DNA from: DATAWZ01 sp036266975
GTDB lineage: Bacteria > Actinomycetota > Thermoleophilia > Solirubrobacterales > Solirubrobacteraceae
Assembly: GCA_036266975.1 (NCBI GenBank)
Contig: DATAWZ010000080.1
Location: 1-11,353 of the forward strand
Length of the DNA: 11,353 nt
Reading direction: 5' to 3'
The translations under genes were made by a program, and so were the position numbers. The notes below the pieces were generated by a model. It was not told where the DNA came from. It searched no databases and saw nothing but the letters and a program-made list of their open reading frames with translations. Below, piece after piece: positions 1 through 6,237 of this stretch (position 1 is its first letter; each line of letters begins with the position of its first letter).

Positions 1-987
1 TGGCGGGGAAGGAGACATAAGCAGCAGGCTCGAAGTCGGCGGTGCTTTCCCACACCGACGACCGGAAGGGGCCTCGATGCACGCCGACCTCGAGCTGCTG
101 CTGATCGCTGTTTACTGCACCGCGGACGATCTCCTGCCCAAGCGGCCGGGGAACGCCAGGCAAAGGATCACCGATGCGGAGGTCATCACGCTGTGCATCG
201 CGCAGGCGATGATGGGCATCCCGTCCGACCCCCGGTTCTTGGCGGTCGCCGCCAAGCGGCTGGGGCACCTGTTCCCGTATCTGCCTGAGCGCAGCGCGTT
301 CCATAAGCGCCGCCTGGGACTGGCTGGGGTGATCGAGCAGCTGATCGCCGAGTTCGCCCGGCACAGCCCGGGGTTCTGCGATGACGTGCTGCTTGTGGAC
401 TCCACGCCGGTGGAGTGCGCGCGCTCGCGCGAGAGCGTCAAGCGTGGCGGGAGCTCGAGCCTGGGTAACGCGCTCTCCAACGCCGCCGACTATGGCTATT
501 GCGCCAGCCACAGCCGCTACTTCTGGGGATTCCGCTTGCACGCGCTGTTCGCGATGGACGGCACCCCCCGGGCCCTGGCGCTGACCCCGCCAAAGGTCGA
601 CGAGAAGCTCGTGTGCCTGCAACTGGTCGCGCGCTGCGAGCGCCAACCAGGGCAGGTGTTGATCCTGATCGGCGATAAGAACTTCCGCGGCAAAGACTTC
701 GAGGCCGATCTCGCCGCCCTGGACGCCACGATCCACCGACCCCGCCGCAAGGACGAACCCGGCCGCGGGCCACACCTGGCCCCGGTGCGGCAGCGGATCG
801 AGTCGATCTTCTGGACCTGCAAGGACATCCTGACCCTCGAACGCCACGGCGCCCGCACCCTGGACAACCTGCGAGTCCGCCTGCTCACCCGGTTCGCTGC
901 GCTCGCCGCCGCCGTCGCCCTCAACCACCGCCTCGGGCGCCCCACCCGCTCGCTGGCCTGCTACACCGCCTAAACCCGTCGCACTAC
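1..987 (+). mobile_element. IS982-family insertion sequence, left end probably outside the window
   Basis: The element is inferred from its complete transposase gene. Members of this family are about 1 kb with short terminal inverted repeats. I compared the 76 bases before the gene with the bases after its stop and found no convincing inverted repeat, so the left end probably lies just beyond base 1. The right end should lie between the transposase stop and about base 987, because the last codons of a decayed minus-strand gene begin at 988. No target-site duplication can be assigned. The boundaries are approximate. Confidence 0.5.
77..973 (+). CDS. IS982-family DDE transposase
   Basis: This is a 298-residue transposase that cuts and rejoins the ends of its own insertion sequence. 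Residues 17-50 carry the family's N-terminal pattern (DDLLPKRPG, then ITDAEVITLCIAQAMMGIPS). The catalytic triad is visible: Asp108 in LLVDSTPVE, Asp200 in LILIGDKNF and Glu242 in RQRIESIFW. GYCASHSRYFWGFRLH (140-155) is another family hallmark. The length matches the family's usual 290-300 residues and no frameshift is present, so the enzyme may be active. The ATG follows a purine-rich GGAAGGGG ending five bases upstream, which supports this start. The gene abuts a decayed minus-strand gene, so insertion may have contributed to the loss of that gene or followed it. Confidence 0.9.
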   Translation: MHADLELLLIAVYCTADDLLPKRPGNARQRITDAEVITLCIAQAMMGIPSDPRFLAVAAKRLGHLFPYLPERSAFHKRRLGLAGVIEQLIAEFARHSPGFCDDVLLVDSTPVECARSRESVKRGGSSSLGNALSNAADYGYCASHSRYFWGFRLHALFAMDGTPRALALTPPKVDEKLVCLQLVARCERQPGQVLILIGDKNFRGKDFEADLAALDATIHRPRRKDEPGRGPHLAPVRQRIESIFWTCKDILTLERHGARTLDNLRVRLLTRFAALAAAVALNHRLGRPTRSLACYTA

Positions 988-1556
988 TCATCTAGAGGGC
1001 CGGAGGTCGGGAGTCACGATCGTGGCCGCGACGAAGCCGCAGTAGGCCGCTGGGATGTTCGCGTCGGCGATCACCAACGTCTGCTTCTTTCCCCAGCTGA
1101 AGACCTCGCAGGTCCAGTCACCGCCGCCTCTCGTAAAGGCCGACCGCATGAGCACCCGATGCGCGCGCGGGGGTCCCGGGTCGTCACGGCGGCGTGACCA
1201 CCCTCGAGTCCGCGCGCGTCAATGTGAAGCAACACGACGCGATTCGGCATGTCGAACTCGAGGTTTGCGGCGTCGAGCGTGGTCTGCGACTCCCTGAACG
1301 GGTCGCTGTCGGCGACGATGTCCGCGGCGCCGTACTTGGCTCAGCCAGTCGGCGATCTCGTCTGGTGCCGTGCCTTCCGCACCCAGTTTGGCGTCTTCGA
1401 TATACGGCGACATGGACGCCATAGCCAGTGTGTGGAGTTCATGGTCCTGCTGCACGTGTCGCAGCGCTTTCGCGAGGTCGCCGCCTCCCCGTGGGCCTCG
1501 TCGAGGGCATTCTCGAGCCTGGGGAACCGCGCGGCATCATGGCAGGCGGAATTGTC
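988..1556 (-). pseudogene. Frameshifted remnant of an unrecognised gene
   Basis: Reading the minus strand downward, protein-like sequence continues across four segments in alternating frames: about 1556-1484 (RFPRLENALDEAHGEA), 1482-1342 (LAKALRHVQQDHELHTL, then MASMSPYIEDAK and APDEIADWL), 1340-1165 (KYGAADIVADSDPF, then MPNRVVLLHIDARGLEG) and about 1160-988 (GGGDWTCEVFSWGKKQTLV, then PAAYCGFVAATIV). Each frame hits a stop soon after its segment ends, for example a TGA at 1341-1343 and another at 1219-1221, so at least three indels are needed. The last segment ends in a proper TGA at 988-990. No start codon or upstream coding sequence is clear, so the N-terminus is probably missing too. I do not recognise the family. 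The adjacent insertion sequence suggests a decaying accessory gene. Confidence 0.7.
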
Positions 1557-1620
1557 TCAGTGCGCGGATCCCGCTGTGCGCCTGCCGACCGGGCCGCCGG
1601 GCACGTCTCGCACCCTCCGC

Positions 1621-1644
1621 TAGGATCGTGCCCAACCGGAAAGG
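1621..1644 (+). promoter_or_regulatory. Probable -10 box and ribosome binding site of the YbjN gene
   Basis: TAGGAT at 1621-1626 fits the TAnnnT -10 consensus. A purine-rich GGAAAGG at 1638-1644 lies 12 bases before the GTG at 1657. With initiation about 7 bases after the -10, this gives a leader of roughly 24 bases. I see no clear -35 box. Confidence 0.45.
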
Positions 1645-1656
1645 TGGCGTGTCTGG

Positions 1657-2115
1657 GTGCCCGACATGAAGGCGACATACGATGCCGTCGTGGCGAGCCT
1701 GCGCTCCGCCGGGCGGCCGGTCGAGGAGCATGAGGACGAAGGCCGCGCGGCCATCGAAGGCTACGGAGCCAACGGCGACTGGATGATGGTGACCCAGGTC
1801 TATGGCGAGCCGCGCGCCGTCGCCGTCTACGCCGTCCCGCACGACCGTGTTCCGCCGCAGCGGCGGCAAGCGATGGCACTGCTGCTGTGCCGCCTCAACA
1901 GTGAGCTCGTGCTCGGCAACTTCGAGCTCGATCTCGACGACGGCGAGCTGCGGTTCAAGACGACCCTCGAGATCGGCGACGACGCACCGACGACCGCGCA
2001 GCTCGAGCAGGTGATCGCCCTCAACCTGACCACGACCGACCGCTATCTGCCGACCATCGAAGCCGTGGTCGCCGGCACCGGGGCCGACGAGGCCTGGCAG
2101 AGCAGCGACCAATAG
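1657..2115 (+). CDS. YbjN-domain protein
   Basis: This 152-residue soluble protein matches the YbjN (sensory transduction regulator-like) family. The core signature is at residues 77-105: LCRLNSELVLGNFELDLDDG followed by ELRFKTTLEIGD, the family's Asn...Gly-x-Phe-x-hydrophobic-Asp pattern and alternating beta strand. The family resembles type III secretion chaperones in fold, and its molecular role is mostly undefined. No signal peptide or membrane helix is present. The GTG start is favoured because GGAAAGG lies 12 bases upstream; an in-frame ATG three codons later is the alternative. The gene stands alone, with its own -10 box, a short GC hairpin after its stop, and a convergent methyltransferase downstream. 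The family call is fairly secure, the cellular role is not. Confidence 0.8.
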   Translation: MPDMKATYDAVVASLRSAGRPVEEHEDEGRAAIEGYGANGDWMMVTQVYGEPRAVAVYAVPHDRVPPQRRQAMALLLCRLNSELVLGNFELDLDDGELRFKTTLEIGDDAPTTAQLEQVIALNLTTTDRYLPTIEAVVAGTGADEAWQSSDQ

Positions 2116-2126
2116 CGCCAAGCCCC

Positions 2127-2141
2127 CGCCGCGTCGCGGCG
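2127..2141 (+). terminator. Candidate hairpin terminator after the YbjN gene
   Basis: CGCCGC and GCGGCG form a perfect 6-bp stem around a GTC loop, 11 bases after the TAG stop. There is no U-tract, which is common for actinobacterial terminators. Such short GC stems also arise by chance in this base composition. Confidence 0.35.
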
Positions 2142-2201
2142 CCGCTGAACGATTGCCGCCGTGAGGCGTGCTGCGCGCCTGGGGTCAGTGCGAGATCACC
2201 T

Positions 2202-2981
2202 TCAGCCGCGCAGCCCCAGCACCCCGCCGTAGCGGTGCGAGAACCACCATTCGCCCTCGCGTCGCTCGGGCCGAAAGCCCGTGATCGGCCCGCCGTCGAG
2301 CTCGGCAGCGAACGCGCCGGTGATCTCCTGCACGACCGCCGGCGATGTGTGGGTCTGCTCGAGCCACGGCGCGAGAGGGCGCGACTTCAGGCGGGAGGGC
2401 AGCGCCCGCGCCTGCAGCCCGGCGCAGTCGAGCAGCGAGACGAGCCCTGACCGGTCGAGCATCCGCGTGTGCGAGGGGTCGCGCAGCCGCTCGAGGTGAT
2501 TCTGCAGCTCGGCCGCCGGCGGCCGCTCGTCGGCGAGGATGTCGATCACCAGCAGCCGCCCGCCGGGCCGAAGGCAGCGTCCGACCTCGGCCACCACCGT
2601 CCCGGGGTCCCGGAAATGGTGCACGGCGAAGCGGCAGGCGGCGATCTCGAAGCTCTCGGCCGGGAAGGGCAGCGCGCTCGCGTCGCCGACCTGGAAGACG
2701 ACGTTGTGCACGCCCTCGGACCGCGCCTGGGCGTGGCCGACGTCGAGCATCGCCTGGGTGGCGTCCACCCCGACGACGACCGCGACGTGGGGCGCGAGCG
2801 CCCGCGCGATGTGGCCGGTTCCGCACGCCACCTCGAGCGCCACGTCGCTCGCGCGCAGCGGCAGCTCCTCCAGCAACCAGCCGACCGTGTCGCTGCGGAA
2901 GCTCTGGTTGCGCGCGGGATCCTCGAACGCCTCGGCCTGCTCGGTGAACGCCCGGCGGATCGTGTCGGCGTGCTCGCTCAC
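2202..2981 (-). CDS. Class I SAM-dependent methyltransferase (UbiE/Methyltransf_11-like)
   Basis: This 259-residue cytosolic enzyme has the class I Rossmann methyltransferase motifs in order. SAM-binding motif I is LEVACGTGHIARAL (49-62). The acidic residue at the end of strand 2 is Asp73 (VGVDATQAM). The adenine-contacting Asp100 is in QVGDASALPFP, followed by the post-II motif CRFAVHHFRDP (117-126) and motif III LRPGGRLLVID (137-147). The order and wording resemble UbiE/COQ5-like and generic Methyltransf_11 enzymes. The C-terminal third is not diagnostic, so the methyl acceptor cannot be told. The GTG start overlaps the stop of the small upstream gene in a GTGA junction, indicating translational coupling. 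The gene converges on the YbjN gene. Confidence 0.85.
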   Translation of the reverse strand: MSEHADTIRRAFTEQAEAFEDPARNQSFRSDTVGWLLEELPLRASDVALEVACGTGHIARALAPHVAVVVGVDATQAMLDVGHAQARSEGVHNVVFQVGDASALPFPAESFEIAACRFAVHHFRDPGTVVAEVGRCLRPGGRLLVIDILADERPPAAELQNHLERLRDPSHTRMLDRSGLVSLLDCAGLQARALPSRLKSRPLAPWLEQTHTSPAVVQEITGAFAAELDGGPITGFRPERREGEWWFSHRYGGVLGLRG

Positions 2982-3184
2982 GTGGAGTCCTGCGCCGGCG
3001 CGACGTCCTCGACGTACTCGATCGCCTCGGCGCGGACGTGCAGCGGGTTCCGATATCCGTCGGCGCGCACGACCGAGACGTAGGCCTCGCCGGCGCGCAG
3101 CTGGGCGAGCACGTCGGCGACGGGCTCGACCAGCAGCACCATCTCGCCGCTGCGCAGCTTGAGCTTGGAGGCGGGGTCGCTCAC
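2978..3184 (-). CDS. Small unknown protein coupled to the methyltransferase
   Basis: This 68-residue protein begins VSDPASKLKLRSGEMVLLVE and contains VSVVRADGYRNPLHVRAEAI (36-55). The alternating hydrophobic pattern suggests a small beta-rich domain. I do not recognise the family. The reading frame stays open a further 117 bases upstream, but that extension is rich in Arg and Pro and looks non-coding. The GTG at 3184 lies 10 bases after a TAGCCT -10-like box and no Shine-Dalgarno site is visible, so a nearly leaderless start is likely. The stop overlaps the methyltransferase start, so the two are probably one transcript and translated together. A role linked to the methyltransferase is inferred from position only. 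Confidence 0.6.
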   Translation of the reverse strand: MSDPASKLKLRSGEMVLLVEPVADVLAQLRAGEAYVSVVRADGYRNPLHVRAEAIEYVEDVAPAQDST

Positions 3185-3194
3185 GGTGGCGGCC

Positions 3195-3200
3195 AGGCTA
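3195..3200 (-). promoter_or_regulatory. -10 box of the small protein/methyltransferase operon
   Basis: On the minus strand TAGCCT matches TAnnnT and lies 10 bases before the GTG at 3184. Initiation would fall about 3-4 bases before the start codon. There is no obvious -35 box. Confidence 0.4.
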
Positions 3201-3247
3201 CCGTGCCGGGTCTGCGCCCCGCCGACCAGACGCCGCCGGGCAGGGCG

Positions 3248-3278
3248 CGGTTGCCGGTTCAACCCCGGTTGCAGCAAC
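3248..3278. repeat. Cluster of GGTTG half-sites, possible operator
   Basis: The divergent intergenic region holds two copies of CGGTTGC (3248-3254 and 3266-3272), exactly 18 bases apart. Between and overlapping them are two palindromes, GGTTCAACC (3256-3264) and GTTGCAGCAAC (3268-3278). Repeated half-sites on both strands between two divergent genes are typical of a regulator binding site. No regulator gene lies in the window, so the role is inferred. Confidence 0.35.
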
Positions 3279-3343
3279 ACCCGCTCATACCGTCTGCCCA
3301 AGTCTCAGCGCATTGGGGTACCCACGCTCGTCTTTCGCGGCGG

Positions 3344-3349
3344 TATGTT
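3344..3349 (+). promoter_or_regulatory. -10 box giving a leaderless start for the caspase-like gene
   Basis: TATGTT matches TAnnnT and is followed by seven bases and then the ATG at 3357, so transcription would begin at or next to the start codon. There is no Shine-Dalgarno site upstream of 3357. The same spacing occurs before at least four other genes in the window. Confidence 0.45.
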
Positions 3350-3356
3350 CCGGGCG

Positions 3357-4361
3357 ATGGGTCTCGAGCGAGTGCAGGCCTCGCCGCCCAGGCGGCAGCA
3401 GAACGCAAGCGGCCTGACCGAGGCCGCCCGCCCTGTGCTAGGGCGCGGGTTGACGCCGGGCGGCGCCGCGGCGCTGCAGGGTCACGCCGGCAACCAGGCG
3501 ACCGGCCGCGCGATCGCCGTTCAGCGCTTGATCGTCGCGGTGGACGGGGACACGGACCAGCGGCCGTCCCTGCGTGCCACGCGCAACTGCCTGCGGAACC
3601 TGCGCCGCAACAAGGACGGTACCCGCTTCGCGGACCTCGGTGCGCGCGGCAAGGTCGCTGGACCGGCGAAGCGCGCGAAGCTCCCGAGGAACATGCGGCC
3701 GCTGCTTGGTCGGGACGACGAGTCGATCTACGTGCTCGCGCACGGGTCGCGATACGACGCGAGCATCGGCGGCATGGAGCCGAAAGAGATGGCGGGGTGG
3801 CTGCGCCGGCGCTTCCGTTACGACGTCGGGGCGGCCCCGGAGAAGTTGCGTACGCGCGCGACGCGGCCGTACACGGGCAAGATCAAGCTGATCTCCTGCC
3901 ATAGCGGCGCCGACATGACCCACCAAGTGGCAGGCGACGCCGCGAAGGGCGTCTATTCGTTCCGCCGCTCCTACGCGCAGCAGCTCGCGCGGGAGCTCGC
4001 GCCGCGCTCGCGCAGCTCTACCTTCCGGCCGACCAGCGTCCAGGGCATCGTCGGGATCGGCTGGGTCGACGAGCGCACCGGCAGGACCCAAGCGATCGAC
4101 AAGGAGGCCTACGACCGCGAAACGGCCAGCATGGCGACCAACAGCGACCTCATGGCGGGGGTCGGCACCGGCACGCGCGAGAACCCGTTCACCGAGATCA
4201 AGCGCCGGCGCCGGCGCGGCAGGAAGATCCGCGAGGTCTTCGGCGACCCCGTCGAGGCCGCGGTGCCGACCTCGACCGGAGCGCCCCACGCCGGCCTGCG
4301 GACCGGTAAGGGGAACTGGGGCAAGCGCCGGTTCGAGGTTGGCAGCGGCGACGAGGTGTAG
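3357..4361 (+). CDS. Putative clan CD (caspase/C80-like) cysteine peptidase with AGN-type N-terminal motif
   Basis: This 334-residue protein has no signal peptide or membrane helix. Residues 40-58 read LQGHAGNQATGRAIAVQRL, resembling the LQxxAGNxA...QR segment I recall near the N-terminus of actinobacterial polymorphic-toxin and eCIS-associated (DUF4157-type) proteins. The central region has the clan CD layout of two hydrophobic strands each ending in a catalytic residue: SIYVLAHGS with His129-Gly130, and KIKLISCHSGAD with Cys181. SFRRSYAQQLARELA (201-215) and GIVGIGWVDERTG follow, recalling the C80 peptidase fold of MARTX and TcdA/TcdB toxins. A basic stretch (KRRRRRGRK, about 282-290) lies near the C-terminus. 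The TATGTT box seven bases before ATG 3357 selects this start; ATG 3345 is the alternative, and the open frame back to 3159 looks non-coding. The protease role and substrate are inferred. Confidence 0.65.
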   Translation: MGLERVQASPPRRQQNASGLTEAARPVLGRGLTPGGAAALQGHAGNQATGRAIAVQRLIVAVDGDTDQRPSLRATRNCLRNLRRNKDGTRFADLGARGKVAGPAKRAKLPRNMRPLLGRDDESIYVLAHGSRYDASIGGMEPKEMAGWLRRRFRYDVGAAPEKLRTRATRPYTGKIKLISCHSGADMTHQVAGDAAKGVYSFRRSYAQQLARELAPRSRSSTFRPTSVQGIVGIGWVDERTGRTQAIDKEAYDRETASMATNSDLMAGVGTGTRENPFTEIKRRRRRGRKIREVFGDPVEAAVPTSTGAPHAGLRTGKGNWGKRRFEVGSGDEV

Positions 4362-4364
4362 ACG

Positions 4365-4383
4365 CGGCGGCGCTCAGCCGCCG
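4365..4383. terminator. Bidirectional hairpin between convergent genes
   Basis: CGGCGGC and GCCGCCG form a perfect 7-bp stem around the loop GCTCA. The hairpin starts three bases after the stop of the caspase-like gene and contains the stop codon of the convergent oxidoreductase, so it could end transcription from either side. There is no U-tract. Confidence 0.5.
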
Positions 4384-5756
4384 TGCTCGCGCTCGTAGGC
4401 CTCGAGCAACCGCAGCCACACCTCGCTGCGCGTCGGAAACGGCGGGACCGCATCCCACAGCCGCGCGAGCGGCACCTCGCCGGCCACGGCGATCGACGCC
4501 GCCTGGAGCCACTCGGAGACCTCGCTGCCGGTTAACGTCGCGCCGAGCACGACCTCGCGGCGGGTGTCGATCACCAGCCGCGAGGTCCCGCCGGCGCCGC
4601 GGCCGTGAAAGCTCGCGCCGGCCACAGAGTCGCTCGCAACGTCGACCGCCACGGCAGCGAACCCCGCATCGATGGCGCCCTGCAGCGTCAGGCCGACCGC
4701 CGCGACCTGCGGGTCGGTGAACGTCACCCGCGGGACCATGGCGCCGTCGGTGCGCAACGGCAGCGTCGCCCCGAGCACGTCGGCGGCGGCGATCCGGGCC
4801 TGGTACTTGCCCACGTGGGTGAGCAGCGCGCGGCCGTTGAGGTCGCCGATCGCGTACAGCCAGTCGCAGCCGCCGGCGCGCATGCGGTCGTCGACCTGCA
4901 CGTAGCCCCCGTCGGACAGGCCGACGCTCGAGAGCCCGAGCTCGTCGCTCAGCGGCCGGCGCCCGGCGGCGACGAGCACCTCATCGCCGGCGAGCTCCTC
5001 CCCGCCAGCGAGCGTCAGGCGCACCTCTGCGCGCTCGCGACGCGCACGCTCCACCTTCGTCCCACACCGCACCTGCACGCCGCGCGCCCGCAGCCCGTCG
5101 GCGACCTGCTGACCGGCGAAGGGCTCCTCACGGGCCAGCAGCCGCTCGGCGACCTCGAGCAGGGTCACGCTCGAGCCGAGCGACGCCCACGCGTCGGCCA
5201 GCTCGCACCCGACCGGCCCGCCGCCGAGCACGAGCAGCCGTCCGGGCACCGTCTCCGAGGCGGTGCCCTCGCGGTTGGTCCAGGGATCGACGTCGCTCAG
5301 GCCGGGGATCGGCGGCAGCGCCGCGACCGTGCCGGTCGCGAGGATCACCGCGCGACCGGCGCGCAGCGCGCGCTCGCCGACCTGCACGGCGCGCTCGCCG
5401 ACGAGCCGGCCGTGGCCGCGGATCAGCTCGATCCCGCGGTCGGCGAGCCACGGCAGCTGCCCGGAGTCGTTGTGGTCGTGGACGACCTCGTCCCGGCGCG
5501 CGAGCGCGGCAGCCACGTCGAGCTCGCCGGTCACCGCCTCGCTGGCCCCGGGAACGCGGCGGATCTCGGCGAGCGCCTCGGCGGGTCGCAGCAGCGCCTT
5601 GGAGGGCATGCAGGCCCAGAACGAGCACTCGCCGCCGATCCGCTCGGCCTCGACGATCGCCACGCTCAGCCCCGCCTCGGCGAGGCGGCCGGCCGCCACC
5701 TCGCCGGCCGGCCCGGCCCCGATGACGATCGCGTCGAATTCCTGAGGCTCGCTCAC
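4374..5756 (-). CDS. FAD-dependent NAD(P)-disulfide oxidoreductase (dihydrolipoamide dehydrogenase/mercuric reductase family)
   Basis: This 460-residue flavoprotein transfers electrons from NAD(P)H through FAD to a redox cysteine pair. It has the FAD-binding GAGPAG (13-18), the active-site disulfide GGECSFWACMPSK with Cys44 and Cys49, the NAD(P) motif LGGGPVGCELA (177-187), and the second FAD motif YAIGDLNG (301-308). Its length is usual for the family. The C-terminal catalytic HPTxSE motif of lipoamide dehydrogenases reads FPTRSE (440-445), so the general-acid/base His is Phe. The natural substrate may therefore not be lipoamide. The GTG start overlaps the msrB stop in a GTGA junction, giving translational coupling. 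The same frame is open 369 bases further upstream, but there it is a shadow of msrB. A disulfide partner linked to MsrB recycling is a reasonable inference. Confidence 0.9.
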   Translation of the reverse strand: MSEPQEFDAIVIGAGPAGEVAAGRLAEAGLSVAIVEAERIGGECSFWACMPSKALLRPAEALAEIRRVPGASEAVTGELDVAAALARRDEVVHDHNDSGQLPWLADRGIELIRGHGRLVGERAVQVGERALRAGRAVILATGTVAALPPIPGLSDVDPWTNREGTASETVPGRLLVLGGGPVGCELADAWASLGSSVTLLEVAERLLAREEPFAGQQVADGLRARGVQVRCGTKVERARRERAEVRLTLAGGEELAGDEVLVAAGRRPLSDELGLSSVGLSDGGYVQVDDRMRAGGCDWLYAIGDLNGRALLTHVGKYQARIAAADVLGATLPLRTDGAMVPRVTFTDPQVAAVGLTLQGAIDAGFAAVAVDVASDSVAGASFHGRGAGGTSRLVIDTRREVVLGATLTGSEVSEWLQAASIAVAGEVPLARLWDAVPPFPTRSEVWLRLLEAYEREHGG

Positions 5757-6160
5757 CCCTCGGCGGCGGGATCGAAGTCCAGCGAGAGCGAGTTGATGCA
5801 GAACCGCTGCCCGGTCGGCTGCGGCCCGTCCTCGAACACGTGCCCGAGATGGCCGCCACAGCGCTTGCAGCGCACCTCGGTGCGCACCATGAAGTGGCTG
5901 CGGTCCTCGTGCAGCTCGACGTTCTCGGCGATCGCCGGCTCGGTGAAGCTCGGCCAGCCGCTGCCCGAGTCGAACTTGGCGTCCGAGCGGAAGAGCTCGG
6001 CGCCGCATCCGGCGCAGTGATAGCTGCCGTCGGTCTTGTTGTAGGTGTACTCGCCGCTGAACGGCGGCTCGGTGCCGGCGCGGCGCAGGATCTCGTACTG
6101 CGCAGGCGTCAGGTGCTCCTGCCACTCCTGGTCGGTCTTGTCCATCTTGGCCTCGCTCAT
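5753..6160 (-). CDS. msrB: Peptide-methionine (R)-S-oxide reductase MsrB
   Basis: This 135-residue cytosolic enzyme reduces methionine-R-sulfoxide in oxidised proteins. Family hallmarks are PPFSGEYTYNKTDGSYHCAG (32-51), FDSGSGWPSFTEPA (63-76), the zinc-binding pairs Cys49/Cys52 and Cys98/Cys101, GGHLGHVFEDGP (102-113) and the catalytic Cys121 in RFCINSLSLDF. The position that holds the resolving cysteine in many MsrBs (SGCGWPSF) is Ser here, so an external reductant must resolve the sulfenic acid, as in other MsrBs lacking it. ATG 6160 is chosen because a strong AAAGGAG lies eight bases upstream; the open frame reaches 6193. It is the first gene of a two-gene operon with the disulfide oxidoreductase and is divergent from an ECF sigma factor, 77 bases away. 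Confidence 0.95.
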   Translation of the reverse strand: MSEAKMDKTDQEWQEHLTPAQYEILRRAGTEPPFSGEYTYNKTDGSYHCAGCGAELFRSDAKFDSGSGWPSFTEPAIAENVELHEDRSHFMVRTEVRCKRCGGHLGHVFEDGPQPTGQRFCINSLSLDFDPAAEG

Positions 6161-6168
6161 GCGCGGAG

Positions 6169-6175
6169 CTCCTTT
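6169..6175 (-). promoter_or_regulatory. Strong ribosome binding site of msrB
   Basis: AAAGGAG on the minus strand, eight bases before the ATG at 6160, fixes that start over the longer open frame. It shows that this gene has a leadered mRNA, unlike several of its neighbours. Confidence 0.7.
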
Positions 6176-6224
6176 CGAAAGTCGGCTACCCATTGGTCAC
6201 GCGGGGAACCCTCACGTTACGCGC

Positions 6225-6230
6225 TAGCGT
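6225..6230 (+). promoter_or_regulatory. -10 box of the sigma factor gene, leaderless start
   Basis: TAGCGT fits TAnnnT and is followed by seven bases and the GTG at 6238. A GGAACC at 6205-6210 resembles an ECF-type -35 box and could indicate autoregulation, but its spacing to a plausible ECF -10 is uncertain and GGAACC occurs elsewhere in the window by chance. Confidence 0.4.
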
Positions 6231-6237
6231 GCGCGCG

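Noticed and set aside
1..987. Terminal inverted repeats of the insertion sequence
   Set aside because: No matching pair was found between bases 1-76 and 974-1000; the left end is probably outside the window.
1055..1669. Several plus-strand open frames in the gap after the transposase
   Set aside because: They are Arg/Pro/Ser-rich and lack recognisable patterns, whereas the minus strand shows coherent, frameshifted protein sequence.
3248..3275. tRNA T-arm-like sequence (GGTTCAACCCC)
   Set aside because: The surrounding bases do not fold into acceptor, D and anticodon arms on either strand; the repeats are better explained as half-sites.
3159..3356. Longer N-terminus for the caspase-like protein
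   Set aside because: The extension overlaps the divergent small gene and the control region, has no protein-like pattern, and lies upstream of the -10 box at 3344.
4605..6020. 471-codon plus-strand open frame opposite the oxidoreductase and msrB
   Set aside because: It is antisense to two clearly identified genes and has a low-complexity His/Gln/Arg/Ala composition typical of high-GC shadow frames.
5757..6125. N-terminal extension of the oxidoreductase frame
   Set aside because: It lies entirely over msrB in another frame and is Arg-rich; the family starts at the FAD motif and a GTGA overlap gives a good start at 5756.
6205..6210. GGAACC as a definite ECF autoregulatory -35 box
   Set aside because: The same hexamer occurs elsewhere in the window in coding sequence, and the downstream spacing to a proper ECF -10 is not convincing; kept only as a note.
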